DNA from: an uncultured Prochlorococcus sp.
Lineage (GTDB): Bacteria; Cyanobacteriota; Cyanobacteriia; PCC-6307; Cyanobiaceae
DNA: 64,000 bases
NCBI RefSeq assembly: GCF_902626525.1
Contig: NZ_CACOFR010000005.1
Span: forward strand, 1 to 64,000
Reading direction: 5' to 3'
Every line of letters begins with the position of its first letter. Within the stretch, counting starts at the first letter, position 1. Positions 27,287 through 35,463 of the stretch are shown here, in pieces. The position numbers and the translations under genes were made by a program. The notes below the pieces were generated by a model. That model searched no databases, was not told the origin of the DNA, and saw nothing but the letters and a program-made list of their open reading frames with translations.

Positions 27287-27917
27287 TCTTATTATTAAAA
27301 GAATTTCTCTCTTCGTAGGCTAAAGCTATAGTCCAATTTCGAAAATTAATTTGAGAATAATGTAAATGTAGGTTTTTCTTGTTATGAATTAACTTTTTTG
27401 GTTTTTCAAAATATTGCCAATGGTTTATGTCTTTAGATAATTTTCCATGATCCCATTTTATTGCTGCTTCAGTAGCACACCATTGATTAAGTATCATATT
27501 TTTATTCAAATTATTCTTATGAATTGATTTATTGGTATGAAAAAAATATTTTTTTGCCAATTTTGCATAATTAAAATCTCTATCTTTTCGCTCAATATCT
27601 ATTCCTATTTTGTTTCTATGCCAGACTATAGTTACAGCATCTTTGCAATGACTTAAACTTATATATCCCAAGCCCAGAGGTAATCTTGGAGGTTCTCCAG
27701 GATTAGCATTTATAGGAATTTCTAAGGGATCTAAATCAAAAAGTGTTGATAATGATTTTCTTAAATAAGCTCTGGTCTCTAAAAAAACCTTTGATCTTAA
27801 ATCTGACAGTTTTCCTGCAGTTTTAATTTCTTCTATCGTTACGACATCTTGTACACCTTTAATCTCATAAAACCAAATTTTTGGTATTTTATATTCATAC
27901 TCATTTAATAATTTCAA
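27261..27917 (-). CDS. 4'-phosphopantetheinyl transferase (Sfp/HetI-like)
   Basis: The enzyme moves the phosphopantetheine arm of CoA onto acyl carrier proteins. In 218 residues it shows Gly-Glu-Pro-Pro-Arg-Leu-Pro...Ile-Ser-Leu-Ser-His-Cys (substrate strand), Ile-Gly-Ile-Asp-Ile-Glu (metal-binding Asp and Glu), and Trp-Cys-Ala-Thr-Glu-Ala-Ala-Ile-Lys-Trp. In the last motif the usual Lys of 'W..KEA..K' is Thr, a noticeable deviation, though the Glu and the second Lys are kept. The only usable start is TTG at 27917, which shares a base with the divergent bcp start codon. No second ACP-modifying enzyme is visible here. Confidence 0.82.
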   Translation of the reverse strand: MKLLNEYEYKIPKIWFYEIKGVQDVVTIEEIKTAGKLSDLRSKVFLETRAYLRKSLSTLFDLDPLEIPINANPGEPPRLPLGLGYISLSHCKDAVTIVWHRNKIGIDIERKDRDFNYAKLAKKYFFHTNKSIHKNNLNKNMILNQWCATEAAIKWDHGKLSKDINHWQYFEKPKKLIHNKKNLHLHYSQINFRNWTIALAYEERNSFNNKIICYSKSF

Positions 27918-28384
27918 TGGCTCTTAAGGTTGGTGACAAAGCACCAGAATTTAAATTAAAAGATTCTTTTAATAAAGAAATTTCTCTTAATGATTTTAAA
28001 GGTAAAAGAATAATACTATATTTTTATCCAAAAGATAATACTCCGGGATGTACTAAAGAAGCCTGCAATTTTAAAGAAAATTGGGATTTGCTAAAGAAAC
28101 ATAATATTGTTGTCCTTGGTATCAGTAAAGATAATGCAGTTTCTCATCAGAAGTTTATAGAAAAATTTAATTTGCCTTTTATTCTTTTAACAGATCCTGA
28201 ACCTTTTAAAGTTTCTTCTGATTATGATAGTTATGGCCTTAAAAAATTTATGGGAAAAGAATATATGGGAATGATGAGAAATACATTTTTGATTGATACT
28301 GATGGTAAAATCGAAAAAATTTACTTAAAGGTAAAAGCAGCAATAATGGCTGATCATATAATTGCAGATCTTGGATTAAAGTGA
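27917..28384 (+). CDS. bcp: thiol peroxidase, peroxiredoxin Q (BCP)
   Basis: This 155-residue peroxiredoxin reduces hydroperoxides with thioredoxin. The peroxidatic cysteine lies in Asn-Thr-Pro-Gly-Cys-Thr-Lys-Glu-Ala-Cys (about residues 42-51), where the second cysteine is the typical resolving one five residues later. The N-terminus Leu-Lys-Val-Gly-Asp-Lys-Ala-Pro-Glu-Phe and the Phe-Tyr-Pro-Lys-Asp-Asn segment are characteristic. I chose ATG 27917 because upstream residues are not family-like. It overlaps coaX tail to tail by 9 bases. Confidence 0.96.
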   Translation: MALKVGDKAPEFKLKDSFNKEISLNDFKGKRIILYFYPKDNTPGCTKEACNFKENWDLLKKHNIVVLGISKDNAVSHQKFIEKFNLPFILLTDPEPFKVSSDYDSYGLKKFMGKEYMGMMRNTFLIDTDGKIEKIYLKVKAAIMADHIIADLGLK

Positions 28385-29071
28385 CTGCTTAAGAGATAAG
28401 TAGTGAATGATCATTCCTTCCATAACTAAATTAGGGGAATTTATAATATTTTTTTTCTGTATTTGTAGAGATTTTGTAAGGAATTGAGAGTCTCCTCCAC
28501 AGGTGACCAAGATATCCTTGAATGGATTAAATGTATTATTAATAACTCCATTAAGAGAGTTGATTACTCCTTTTAAAATTGCTTCTTCTGTATTCATTAA
28601 AAAATTTTTGGTTGGGATAGCATATTTTTGGGGAACTTTGAGGGCTTTTGTGTTTTGTTCCATTGATTTTAATTGTGTAAGAAAACCTGGAATTAGTTGC
28701 CCACCGATAATAGATCCTTTTGAATTTAACTTTGTTATTGATAGTATTGTTCCAAAATCTGCAATTAATAAATCTTTTTTTAGTGGGTTAGCAATAATAT
28801 GAAGAGCGGCAAGACAGGCAAGAGCTCTATCAACGCCAAAATAATCAGGGAGATTTGATAAACGAATGTCTTTAGTTTTTATTTCATTTTCACCTTTCAG
28901 TGAGAAATTTGGAAGTTTTCCTACAGAAGCCCAAATTAACTTATCAAGATCTATATTTTCTGGAATATTTTGTTCTTTTTTTGTATGGAAGAATTTTGAT
29001 TGATTTTGAGAATATTTCGCCCAATGAAGTCTACTATTACCCACTAATAAAAAATTTATATTTGAGACCAT
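28376..29071 (-). CDS. coaX: type III pantothenate kinase
   Basis: CoaX phosphorylates pantothenate, the first step of coenzyme A synthesis. The 231-residue protein shows Val-Gly-Asn-Ser-Arg-Leu-His-Trp-Ala near the N-terminus, Gly-Val-Asp-Arg-Ala-Leu-Ala (pantothenate site), Asp-Phe-Gly-Thr-Ile-Leu-Ser (phosphate loop), Gly-Gly-Gln-Leu-Ile-Pro-Gly and Thr-Cys-Gly-Gly-Asp near the C-terminus. The usual first acidic residue (Asp-x-Gly-Asn-Ser/Thr) appears as Leu-Val-Gly-Asn-Ser, as in other cyanobacterial forms I know. It lies 15 bases after cysH on the same strand. Confidence 0.9.
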   Translation of the reverse strand: MVSNINFLLVGNSRLHWAKYSQNQSKFFHTKKEQNIPENIDLDKLIWASVGKLPNFSLKGENEIKTKDIRLSNLPDYFGVDRALACLAALHIIANPLKKDLLIADFGTILSITKLNSKGSIIGGQLIPGFLTQLKSMEQNTKALKVPQKYAIPTKNFLMNTEEAILKGVINSLNGVINNTFNPFKDILVTCGGDSQFLTKSLQIQKKNIINSPNLVMEGMIIHYLSLKQSL

Positions 29072-29086
29072 TTTTTTATGATCAAT

Positions 29087-29812
29087 TTAATTATTTGTGT
29101 GTATTCCACACTCTTGTTTAATTCCCCCAAATCTGGTTGCTCTGCCTTTTGTGTCATTACCATCGGGAATGCTTGAGTGCCAATCACCTACAGTAGAATA
29201 ACCTTTTTTAAAAAGTGGATGGGCAGGTAAATTATTTTCTTTCATGTAATAAAAAATATCTTTATTTGTCCAACTTAATAAAGGCCTTAAAGAAAGTCTT
29301 TGACGAATTACGTCTAGAAATTTCATTTCTTTTCTATTTTCTGTTTGGCTTGATCTAACACCGCTTGCCCAACACTGAATATTATATTTTTCTAGTCCAT
29401 TTTCTAAAGGTTTTATCTTTCTCAATTCATGATACTTATCTAGATCACTCGCTTTATTGGTTTCCCAAAGTTTTCCGTGTATAGCTTCCATTCTTGCTGG
29501 GGATAATTCACTTTGCAGAACTTCTACGTCTAAAGACAAATCTTTAATAAGTATCTGAGCATATTGGTATGTTTCAGGAGGTAAATAACCTGTATCTATC
29601 CAAAATATTTTGATTTTTTTATTAAGACATAATTTACTAACGATATTTAGAAGGACTGATGACTGTATACCAAAACTTGTAGTAACCGCGAATTGATTAT
29701 CAAACTTTTTATAACCCCATGAAAGAATATCTTGAGCTGTCATATTTATAAGCTCTTGATTATATTTATTTATTAATTCAGGTTGAATATCTTTATGGAT
29801 TTTTTCAATCAT
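29087..29812 (-). CDS. cysH: phosphoadenosine phosphosulfate (PAPS) reductase
   Basis: CysH reduces activated sulfate to sulfite with thioredoxin. The 241-residue protein has the N-terminal ATP-pyrophosphatase-like Thr-Ser-Phe-Gly-Ile-Gln-Ser, Trp-Ile-Asp-Thr-Gly-Tyr, Arg-Lys-Ile-Lys-Pro-Leu, Trp-Ala-Ser-Gly-Val-Arg and the C-terminal Glu-Cys-Gly-Ile-His with the catalytic cysteine. The paired cysteines that bind a [4Fe-4S] cluster in APS reductases, normally just before Arg-Lys-x-x-Pro, are Tyr-His here, so this should be the PAPS-specific, cluster-free type. It sits upstream of coaX on the same strand. Confidence 0.94.
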   Translation of the reverse strand: MIEKIHKDIQPELINKYNQELINMTAQDILSWGYKKFDNQFAVTTSFGIQSSVLLNIVSKLCLNKKIKIFWIDTGYLPPETYQYAQILIKDLSLDVEVLQSELSPARMEAIHGKLWETNKASDLDKYHELRKIKPLENGLEKYNIQCWASGVRSSQTENRKEMKFLDVIRQRLSLRPLLSWTNKDIFYYMKENNLPAHPLFKKGYSTVGDWHSSIPDGNDTKGRATRFGGIKQECGIHTNN

Positions 29813-29907
29813 TCTTCAAGTTGTTCATGAGATTAATGCTATTTCGCTCAATTTTAAAATTATTCGTATAGTTTAATAATACATTTACGCATACTAATAT
29901 TTTGCAA

Positions 29908-31101
29908 ATGAAATCAATACAAAAACCAATAGTAATAGTTGGAGCAGGTTTCGCAGGTATGACAGTTGCTTTGAATTTAAAGAATCTTTACCCTTCTTTA
30001 CCAATTCTTGTAGTTGACTCTGAATCCAACTTTATATTTAAACCTTTGATGTATGAAGTCTTAAGTAAAGAAATAAGAAGTTGGGAAGCTACGCCAAAAT
30101 TTGCAAATATTTTTTCTGATGCAGGTATAACTTTCTTAAGAAATTGTTTAACAAATATTTCCTTCAAGGAAAATATTCTTGAATTTAGTGACGAATTAAA
30201 ATTAAGTTATAAATATCTCGTAATTTGTACAGGATCTATTCCAAATAGTTATTTAATAAAAGGTGTAGATGAAAATTGTTATTTCTTTAATGATTTTCAT
30301 GATCTAAATAAATTAGAAACTTTTTTAAAAGAATCTCAAAAAACTGTTCTTCATAAAAAATTATTCATAGTTGGGGGAGGTCCCTCTGGTATTGAGTTAG
30401 CATGCAAAATTAAAGATTTATTTAAAGACCAATTTGAAATTAATGTAATTGAAAAATCTAATGAATTACTTTATAAAAATAAAATTTTTAATAGAGAAGA
30501 AGCAGAGAAGGCTTTAGAAAAAAGAAAAATCAAAGTTCTTTTAAATTCTATAGTTAAAGAAGTATCAGAAAATAATATTAGTATTTGTAATGAAGATGGA
30601 ATAACTATTTTGGATAAAGATATTGTAATTTGGACTGCAGGAGTCAAACCTAACTTGTCTTATTTGGAAACTGATGATCTCATAAAAAAAGATGGGAGAA
30701 TTTTAGTTAACAATAAATTGCAAATAGAAAATAATAATGATTGTTTTGCTATTGGAGATATTTCAATTATTTCGGGGATGGAAGATTTGCCCATAACAGC
30801 TCAAGTTGCAATGCAAGAAGGAAATCATCTAGCTAAAAATATAGGACTATTAATTCAAGGCAAAGATCTTTTACCTTTTGAATTTCAAGATAATGGTGAA
30901 ATGATTAGCTTAGGCATAGGCGAAGCTTCAATCTCAGCACTTGGGATAACTTTATCAGGGAAATTAGCTTTTGAGGCAAGAAGACTTATATATGCTTCTA
31001 AGTTGCCTGATATAACTGAAAGCTTAAAATCTGCTTCTTCATGGATAATCCAAAAAAAATCAATTTTTAAAAAATTTCTAAAAAAAGATAATCTCAATTA
31101 A
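29908..31101 (+). CDS. type II NAD(P)H dehydrogenase
   Basis: This single-subunit flavoenzyme passes electrons from NAD(P)H to quinone without pumping protons. The 397 residues contain an N-terminal FAD loop Val-Gly-Ala-Gly-Phe-Ala-Gly-Met (about 10-17), a second dinucleotide loop Val-Gly-Gly-Gly-Pro-Ser-Gly-Ile-Glu (about 155-163), Trp-Thr-Ala-Gly-Val-Lys-Pro-Asn and the Ala-Ile-Gly-Asp FAD motif. The Gln-Val-Ala-Met-Gln-Glu-Gly stretch fits Ndb-type enzymes. ATG 29908 is preferred over TTG 29902. It is followed at 41 bases by the ion transporter cluster but need not be part of it. Confidence 0.9.
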   Translation: MKSIQKPIVIVGAGFAGMTVALNLKNLYPSLPILVVDSESNFIFKPLMYEVLSKEIRSWEATPKFANIFSDAGITFLRNCLTNISFKENILEFSDELKLSYKYLVICTGSIPNSYLIKGVDENCYFFNDFHDLNKLETFLKESQKTVLHKKLFIVGGGPSGIELACKIKDLFKDQFEINVIEKSNELLYKNKIFNREEAEKALEKRKIKVLLNSIVKEVSENNISICNEDGITILDKDIVIWTAGVKPNLSYLETDDLIKKDGRILVNNKLQIENNNDCFAIGDISIISGMEDLPITAQVAMQEGNHLAKNIGLLIQGKDLLPFEFQDNGEMISLGIGEASISALGITLSGKLAFEARRLIYASKLPDITESLKSASSWIIQKKSIFKKFLKKDNLN

Positions 31102-31141
31102 ACTTTTTTGAAATATTGTTTTTGGGTATATTGAGTTAAAT

Positions 31142-32956
31142 ATGTTTGATATGAATTTAATTACAGTAATTAGTAATAATTTTAATGCGTTAGTAACGGT
31201 AGTAGTTTTAATAATGTCAATAATTTTGTTTATCAAAAATACAATTGCTCCTGAATTGACTGGCTTATTATGTGTTGGAATATTTATAGCTACAGGGGTT
31301 CTTTCTCCTGAAGAAGCTTTAGCTGGATTTGGGAGCCCATCCTTAATTACTCTTATGGGTTTATTTGCAGTTTCCTCTGCACTTTTTAAAAGTGGAGCTC
31401 TTGATAGAGTAAGAGAATTGATTTCTTCTGAAAGTATTAGAACTCCAAAGAAATTAATTTCATTAATTGCTTTTTTGATTGCTCCAATATCTGGAATTGT
31501 CCCTAATACCCCAGTAGTGGCCTCCTTGTTACCTTTAATTGAAGGTTGGTGCGTGCGGAGAAATATATCTCCTTCAAAAGTTTTATTACCTCTTTCATTT
31601 GCTACTTTATTAGGCGGAACTCTGACATTGTTAGGTAGCTCTGTCAATCTTCTTGTAAGTGATATTAGTCAACAATTAGGTTATGGAGCTTTAGAGTTAT
31701 TTAGTCTGACTTCAATTGGAATTCCTGTTTGGCTGATAGGTACAACATATTTAATCCTATTTTCTGATTTGCTTTTGCCAGATAGAGGGAGAGATAAAGA
31801 TTTTATTAGAAATGGCGATATGAATATCTACTTTACTGAAGTTACTATTCCCTCTGAATCAGAATTGGTTGGGCAATCTGTTAGAAATAGTAGATTGCAA
31901 AGAAGATTTGATGTTGATGTTCTGGAGTTGCAACGTAATGGAAAAGTTATTCTCCCTCCTTTAGCAGATAGAAAGATTGAACCCGATGATAGATTAATAA
32001 TACGTGTTACCAGAGCAGACTTATTTAGGCTGCAACAAGAACACACAATCTTATTAGGAGAGAATAAAAGATCATTTGAGGAGACTAATGTATTTGTAGA
32101 TGATGAAGGTACTAAGACTTTTGAAGCTTTGTTGCCTTCAGGTTCAACTCTTGCTGGTGCAAGTTTGAGAGAATTAAGATTCAGGCAGCGTCATAATGCT
32201 ACAGTTTTGGCACTGAGAAGAGGCCAGCAGACTGTTCAGGAAAGATTGGGCCAAGCTGTTTTAAGAGCTGGTGATGTCTTATTATTGCAAGCTCCTTTAG
32301 ATTCAATCAGAGGTTTGCAAGCCAGTAATGATTTACTTATTCTAGATCAATTTGAAGATGATTTACCTGTCTTGATAAAAAAACCTATTTCGATTGCAAT
32401 TGCAATAGGTATGGTGGTTTTGCCTTCGATTACCAATATTCCATTAGTAGGAGCTGTTCTATTAGCAGTTATTGCAATGGTTGCTTTTGGATGTTTAAGA
32501 CCTGCCGAAATACAAAAATCAATTAGGTTAGATGTTATTTTGTTGCTTGGATCATTATCCTGCTTCAGTGTAGCTATGCAAGGTACAGGATTAGCATATT
32601 TATTTGCATTAAATCTAAATTTCATTCTAAATGGAATGCCTCTGTATTTTGCATTAGTTGTAATTTTTGTATCCACCGTAATCCTTACCCAATTTATTAG
32701 TAATGCTGCTTCAGTTGCTTTGATATTGCCTGTAGTTATTGAATTTTCAAGTTTAGATATTTCGCCTAGCGCTTTAATAATGCTTGTTTTATTTGGAGCA
32801 AGTCAGTCTTTTTTGACACCAATGGGTTACCAAACAAATTTAATGGTTTACGGTCCGGGAAGATATAGATTTTTTGATATTGCAAAATATGGAGCGGGAT
32901 TAACACTTATAATGTCGTTAACAGTTCCAGCATTGATAATTTTTAATTTCAAATAA
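31142..32956 (+). CDS. SLC13/DASS-family sodium-coupled anion carrier with two RCK-C domains
   Basis: The 604-residue carrier has hydrophobic halves at about residues 1-210 and 410-600, separated by a soluble central stretch. The centre holds two RCK-C/TrkA-C-like modules, at about 222-300 (Val-Thr-Ile-Pro-Ser-Glu-Ser-Glu-Leu-Val-Gly) and 318-400 (Leu-Pro-Ser-Gly-Ser-Thr-Leu-Ala-Gly). Membrane motifs such as Gly-Phe-Gly-Ser-Pro, Pro-Asn-Thr-Pro-Val-Val-Ala and Ser-Asn-Ala-Ala-Ser-Val-Ala fit the DASS family, which includes sulfate and dicarboxylate carriers. The substrate is inferred (sulfate or another anion). It is 5 bases upstream of the KtrB-like gene, strongly suggesting one operon. Confidence 0.85.
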   Translation: MFDMNLITVISNNFNALVTVVVLIMSIILFIKNTIAPELTGLLCVGIFIATGVLSPEEALAGFGSPSLITLMGLFAVSSALFKSGALDRVRELISSESIRTPKKLISLIAFLIAPISGIVPNTPVVASLLPLIEGWCVRRNISPSKVLLPLSFATLLGGTLTLLGSSVNLLVSDISQQLGYGALELFSLTSIGIPVWLIGTTYLILFSDLLLPDRGRDKDFIRNGDMNIYFTEVTIPSESELVGQSVRNSRLQRRFDVDVLELQRNGKVILPPLADRKIEPDDRLIIRVTRADLFRLQQEHTILLGENKRSFEETNVFVDDEGTKTFEALLPSGSTLAGASLRELRFRQRHNATVLALRRGQQTVQERLGQAVLRAGDVLLLQAPLDSIRGLQASNDLLILDQFEDDLPVLIKKPISIAIAIGMVVLPSITNIPLVGAVLLAVIAMVAFGCLRPAEIQKSIRLDVILLLGSLSCFSVAMQGTGLAYLFALNLNFILNGMPLYFALVVIFVSTVILTQFISNAASVALILPVVIEFSSLDISPSALIMLVLFGASQSFLTPMGYQTNLMVYGPGRYRFFDIAKYGAGLTLIMSLTVPALIIFNFK

Positions 32957-32961
32957 CTAAA

Positions 32962-34365
32962 GTGAAATTCAAAAGTAATATTTATAAGTTAAAAGATGTT
33001 TACAGAAAACTATCTGTACCTCAATTTACTATTGTTACCGGATTAGTAATTATTTTCTTTGGAACTTTAATTTTAAGTTCTCCTCTGTGTTCATCTGCAA
33101 AAGTTGGTTTGTGGGAAGCATTTTTTACATCTACTTCTGCCATTACTGTTACTGGGCTAACCATAATTGATATTGGAAATGATTTAAATTTTTTTGGCCA
33201 ATTGTTCTTGGCTTTTATGCTTTTATCTGGAGGTCTAGGATTAATGGCTATTACGACTTTTTTGCAAGGTTTCGTTGTAAAGGGGACTCAGCTAAGAACT
33301 AGATTAGATAAAGGAAAGACTCTCGATGAATTTGGAGTTGGAGGAATTGGTCGTACTTTTCAAAGTATCGCGATTACAGCAACTTGTATCATTTCTTTTG
33401 GAGCAATTGTTTTATATTCTTTTGGATTTGTAGATATTCAAAATAATTGGGAAAGACTTTGGTCTTCAATTTTTCATAGTATATCTGCATATAACAACGC
33501 TGGTTTTTCTTTATGGTCAGATAGTCTCCAAACTTATAGATCAAATTTTATGGTTAACATTGTATTTGTTTTTCTCATTGTAATGGGAGGTCTAGGGTGG
33601 AGGGTTATTGATGATATTTGGAGTAATAAAAAAAATCTTTCATATAAAAAATTGAGCTTACATTCAAGATTAGTTATTAGGACAAGTTTTTATCTAATAT
33701 TATTTGGATCATTGGGATTTTTATTTACTGAAGAATTGCTAAATAGTCAATTCTTCAGTGATTTGAATTTGTTTGAGAAGTTATTATCATCTATTTTTGA
33801 AACAGTGAGTGCGAGAACTGCAGGCTTTACAAATTTTCCGATATCTTTGAATTCAATATCAGATACCGGTATCTTATTATTAATGACATTGATGTTTATT
33901 GGAGCAAGTACCGGAGGAACTGGTGGAGGAATAAAAACAACAACATTTATTGCTTTAATGGCTGCTACAAGATCAACTCTAAGAGGCCAAAAAGATGTAA
34001 TTATTAGTAATAGATTAATTTCAGATAAAGTTATACTTAAGGCTGTTGGAATAACAGTAGGTTCTTTGCTTTTTGTTCTTTTAATGGCAATGTTGCTTAG
34101 TACAACAAATACTTTTGTTAAGAAAGAATCTTTTACATTTCTAGAAATTTTGTTTACTTGTATATCTGCATTTGCAACAGTTGGTTTTGATATTGGTTTG
34201 ACCACAAAGTTAAATCATTTTGGCCAATTTATTCTTATTGTCGGTATGTTCGTAGGCAGACTTGGCATTCTTTTGCTCTTAAGTGCCCTTTGGCAGGCAC
34301 TTTACAAGAGTAGAATAGATAGACAAAAAAGAATTGGCTATCCTAGGGCTGATCTTTATGTTTAG
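32962..34365 (+). CDS. ktrB: Trk/Ktr-type cation transporter, membrane subunit (KtrB-like)
   Basis: The protein is built as four pore modules, each with a membrane helix, a pore loop and a second helix. Filter glycines appear in Ile-Thr-Val-Thr-Gly-Leu-Thr, Tyr-Asn-Asn-Ala-Gly-Phe-Ser, Ala-Arg-Thr-Ala-Gly-Phe-Thr and Phe-Ala-Thr-Val-Gly-Phe-Asp. All four glycines remain, consistent with K+ selectivity; Ktr uptake is usually Na+-dependent. Length is 467 residues from GTG 32962. It is sandwiched between the DASS carrier and the KtrA-like gene on one strand. A perfect 12-bp inverted repeat lies inside the gene at 33727-33759. Confidence 0.93.
   Translation: MKFKSNIYKLKDVYRKLSVPQFTIVTGLVIIFFGTLILSSPLCSSAKVGLWEAFFTSTSAITVTGLTIIDIGNDLNFFGQLFLAFMLLSGGLGLMAITTFLQGFVVKGTQLRTRLDKGKTLDEFGVGGIGRTFQSIAITATCIISFGAIVLYSFGFVDIQNNWERLWSSIFHSISAYNNAGFSLWSDSLQTYRSNFMVNIVFVFLIVMGGLGWRVIDDIWSNKKNLSYKKLSLHSRLVIRTSFYLILFGSLGFLFTEELLNSQFFSDLNLFEKLLSSIFETVSARTAGFTNFPISLNSISDTGILLLMTLMFIGASTGGTGGGIKTTTFIALMAATRSTLRGQKDVIISNRLISDKVILKAVGITVGSLLFVLLMAMLLSTTNTFVKKESFTFLEILFTCISAFATVGFDIGLTTKLNHFGQFILIVGMFVGRLGILLLLSALWQALYKSRIDRQKRIGYPRADLYV
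33727..33759. repeat. perfect 12-bp inverted repeat with 9-base loop, inside ktrB
   Basis: The arm ACTGAAGAATTG (33727-33738) is followed by nine bases and then its exact reverse complement CAATTCTTCAGT (33748-33759). In mRNA this could form a stem-loop in the middle of the ktrB coding region. It encodes ordinary residues (Thr-Glu-Glu-Leu-Leu around Asn-Ser-Gln-Phe-Phe), so it may be chance. Confidence 0.7.
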
Positions 34366-34383
34366 AATTGACTGTTTTTAATT

Positions 34384-35088
34384 ATGGCTGATTGGTGGCA
34401 ATGGTCTCAAAAGAGAGAAAATGAAACCCTTACTTTTGCTGTCGTCGGTGTTGGTAGATTTGGAACAGCAGTTTGCAGGGAACTTATAAGTAATGGTGCA
34501 GATGTTTTGGCTGCAGATTATTCTGAAAAAGCTATTGATGATTTAAGACAATTGGAACCTTCCATAGAAGCTAGAGTAGTGGACTGTACTGATGAAGAGG
34601 CTATGAAGGAATCCGGAATACTTGAAATGAATACTGTTGTAGTAGGTATAAGTGAGCCAATTGAAGCAAGTATAACAACAACTCTAATTGCTAAAGATAG
34701 TGAGGGTAGCAAAGTTAATAGAGTAATAGCCAGAGCTACGAGTGACTTGCACGAAAAAATGTTAAAAAGGGTAGGTGCAGATAAAGTTGTTTTCCCTTCA
34801 AGGATGCAAGGAGAAAGATTAGGTTTAGAACTTGTTAGACCAAATCTAATTGAGAGATTGGAGCTAGATAATCAAACAGGTATCGATGAAATAACTGTTC
34901 CTGAGGAGTTTATTGGAAGGTCCTTAAGAGATTTGAATTTGAGGAAAAATTATTTAGTAAATGTTCTAGCAGCAGGACCTGCTGGAGAGTTAACAGTTAA
35001 TCCTCCTGCAAAATATATATTAGAGAGAGGAAATATTTTGGTAGTTATGGGAAAAACTGCAGATTTGCAGGAATTGCCTCAAAATTAA
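34384..35088 (+). CDS. ktrA: Ktr/Trk potassium uptake regulatory subunit (KtrA-like, RCK domain)
   Basis: This 234-residue cytosolic gating subunit has an N-terminal Rossmann fold with Val-Gly-Val-Gly-Arg-Phe-Gly (about residues 21-27) and an acidic Ala-Asp-Tyr at the end of strand two for nucleotide ribose. It ends in a TrkA-C domain beginning Glu-Ile-Thr-Val-Pro-Glu-Glu-Phe-Ile-Gly-Arg-Ser. KtrA rings bind ATP/ADP or NAD(H) and open the KtrB channel. It follows the KtrB-like gene by 18 bases. A Trp-rich N-terminus (Ala-Asp-Trp-Trp-Gln-Trp) precedes the domain. Its end overlaps the next, opposite gene by 4 bases. Confidence 0.94.
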   Translation: MADWWQWSQKRENETLTFAVVGVGRFGTAVCRELISNGADVLAADYSEKAIDDLRQLEPSIEARVVDCTDEEAMKESGILEMNTVVVGISEPIEASITTTLIAKDSEGSKVNRVIARATSDLHEKMLKRVGADKVVFPSRMQGERLGLELVRPNLIERLELDNQTGIDEITVPEEFIGRSLRDLNLRKNYLVNVLAAGPAGELTVNPPAKYILERGNILVVMGKTADLQELPQN

Positions 35089-35396
35089 TTATTTTCATCA
35101 ATTTTTTTATAGTATCTAATCCTTTGAGGCGCCCGTTTTAATCTTCTTACGCCTTGTTTTTCAAGTTCGTCTCTAAATTTGTCTGTATTTGAATTATGCT
35201 CAGGGATAAGTGCTGTGCTCTCTTTCTCAAAGTATTTTTTTATCCCTTCTTGTATTAACACTTTTGCCATATTACTGACTGTCCTAGATTCATTAGTTGC
35301 TAAAATAGTCAGTTGCTCACAAATTAATTCTGGAAGAACTACTTGAATCCTAGGGGATTTAGGCTTCCCATTCGTTGAATTTTGACGGGTAGCCAT
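35085..35396 (-). CDS. ribbon-helix-helix (CopG/Arc-like) DNA-binding protein
   Basis: In this 103-residue protein, residues 15-62 fit a ribbon-helix-helix fold: a strand Arg-Ile-Gln-Val-Val-Leu-Pro, a helix Glu-Leu-Ile-Cys-Glu-Gln-Leu-Thr-Ile-Leu-Ala, a turn with Ser-Arg-Thr-Val-Ser-Asn, and a second helix Met-Ala-Lys-Val-Leu-Ile-Gln-Glu-Gly-Ile. The rest is basic and polar, ending in Arg-Lys-rich sequence. RHH proteins usually act as dimeric repressors. Palindromic sequences lie just upstream of its start. No toxin-like partner overlaps it, so it is probably a plain regulator. Targets are unknown. Confidence 0.7.
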   Translation of the reverse strand: MATRQNSTNGKPKSPRIQVVLPELICEQLTILATNESRTVSNMAKVLIQEGIKKYFEKESTALIPEHNSNTDKFRDELEKQGVRRLKRAPQRIRYYKKIDENN

Positions 35397-35417
35397 GAGT
35401 CACAATGAATAACTGTT

Positions 35418-35463
35418 ACTTATAAGTATACACAGTTAGTCAAGGATACTATCTTTGTGTATA
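35418..35463. promoter_or_regulatory. palindromes upstream of the RHH gene: candidate operator
   Basis: The space between the divergent genes starting at 35396 (reverse) and 35515 (forward) holds a perfect 10-bp palindrome ACTTATAAGT (35418-35427), then an inverted pair TATACACA (35427-35434) and TGTGTATA (35456-35463) spaced by 21 bases. They lie 22-67 bases upstream of the RHH start codon, a plausible place for autorepressor binding. Function is inferred from position and symmetry only. Confidence 0.4.

Noticed and set aside
30885..31097. Reverse-strand open frame at the end of the NADH dehydrogenase gene
   Set aside because: It is a shadow of the forward gene with no family features.
31078..31647. 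Reverse-strand 189-codon frame over the DASS carrier gene
   Set aside because: It is the mirror of a strong membrane-protein coding region; its translation has no coherent domain.
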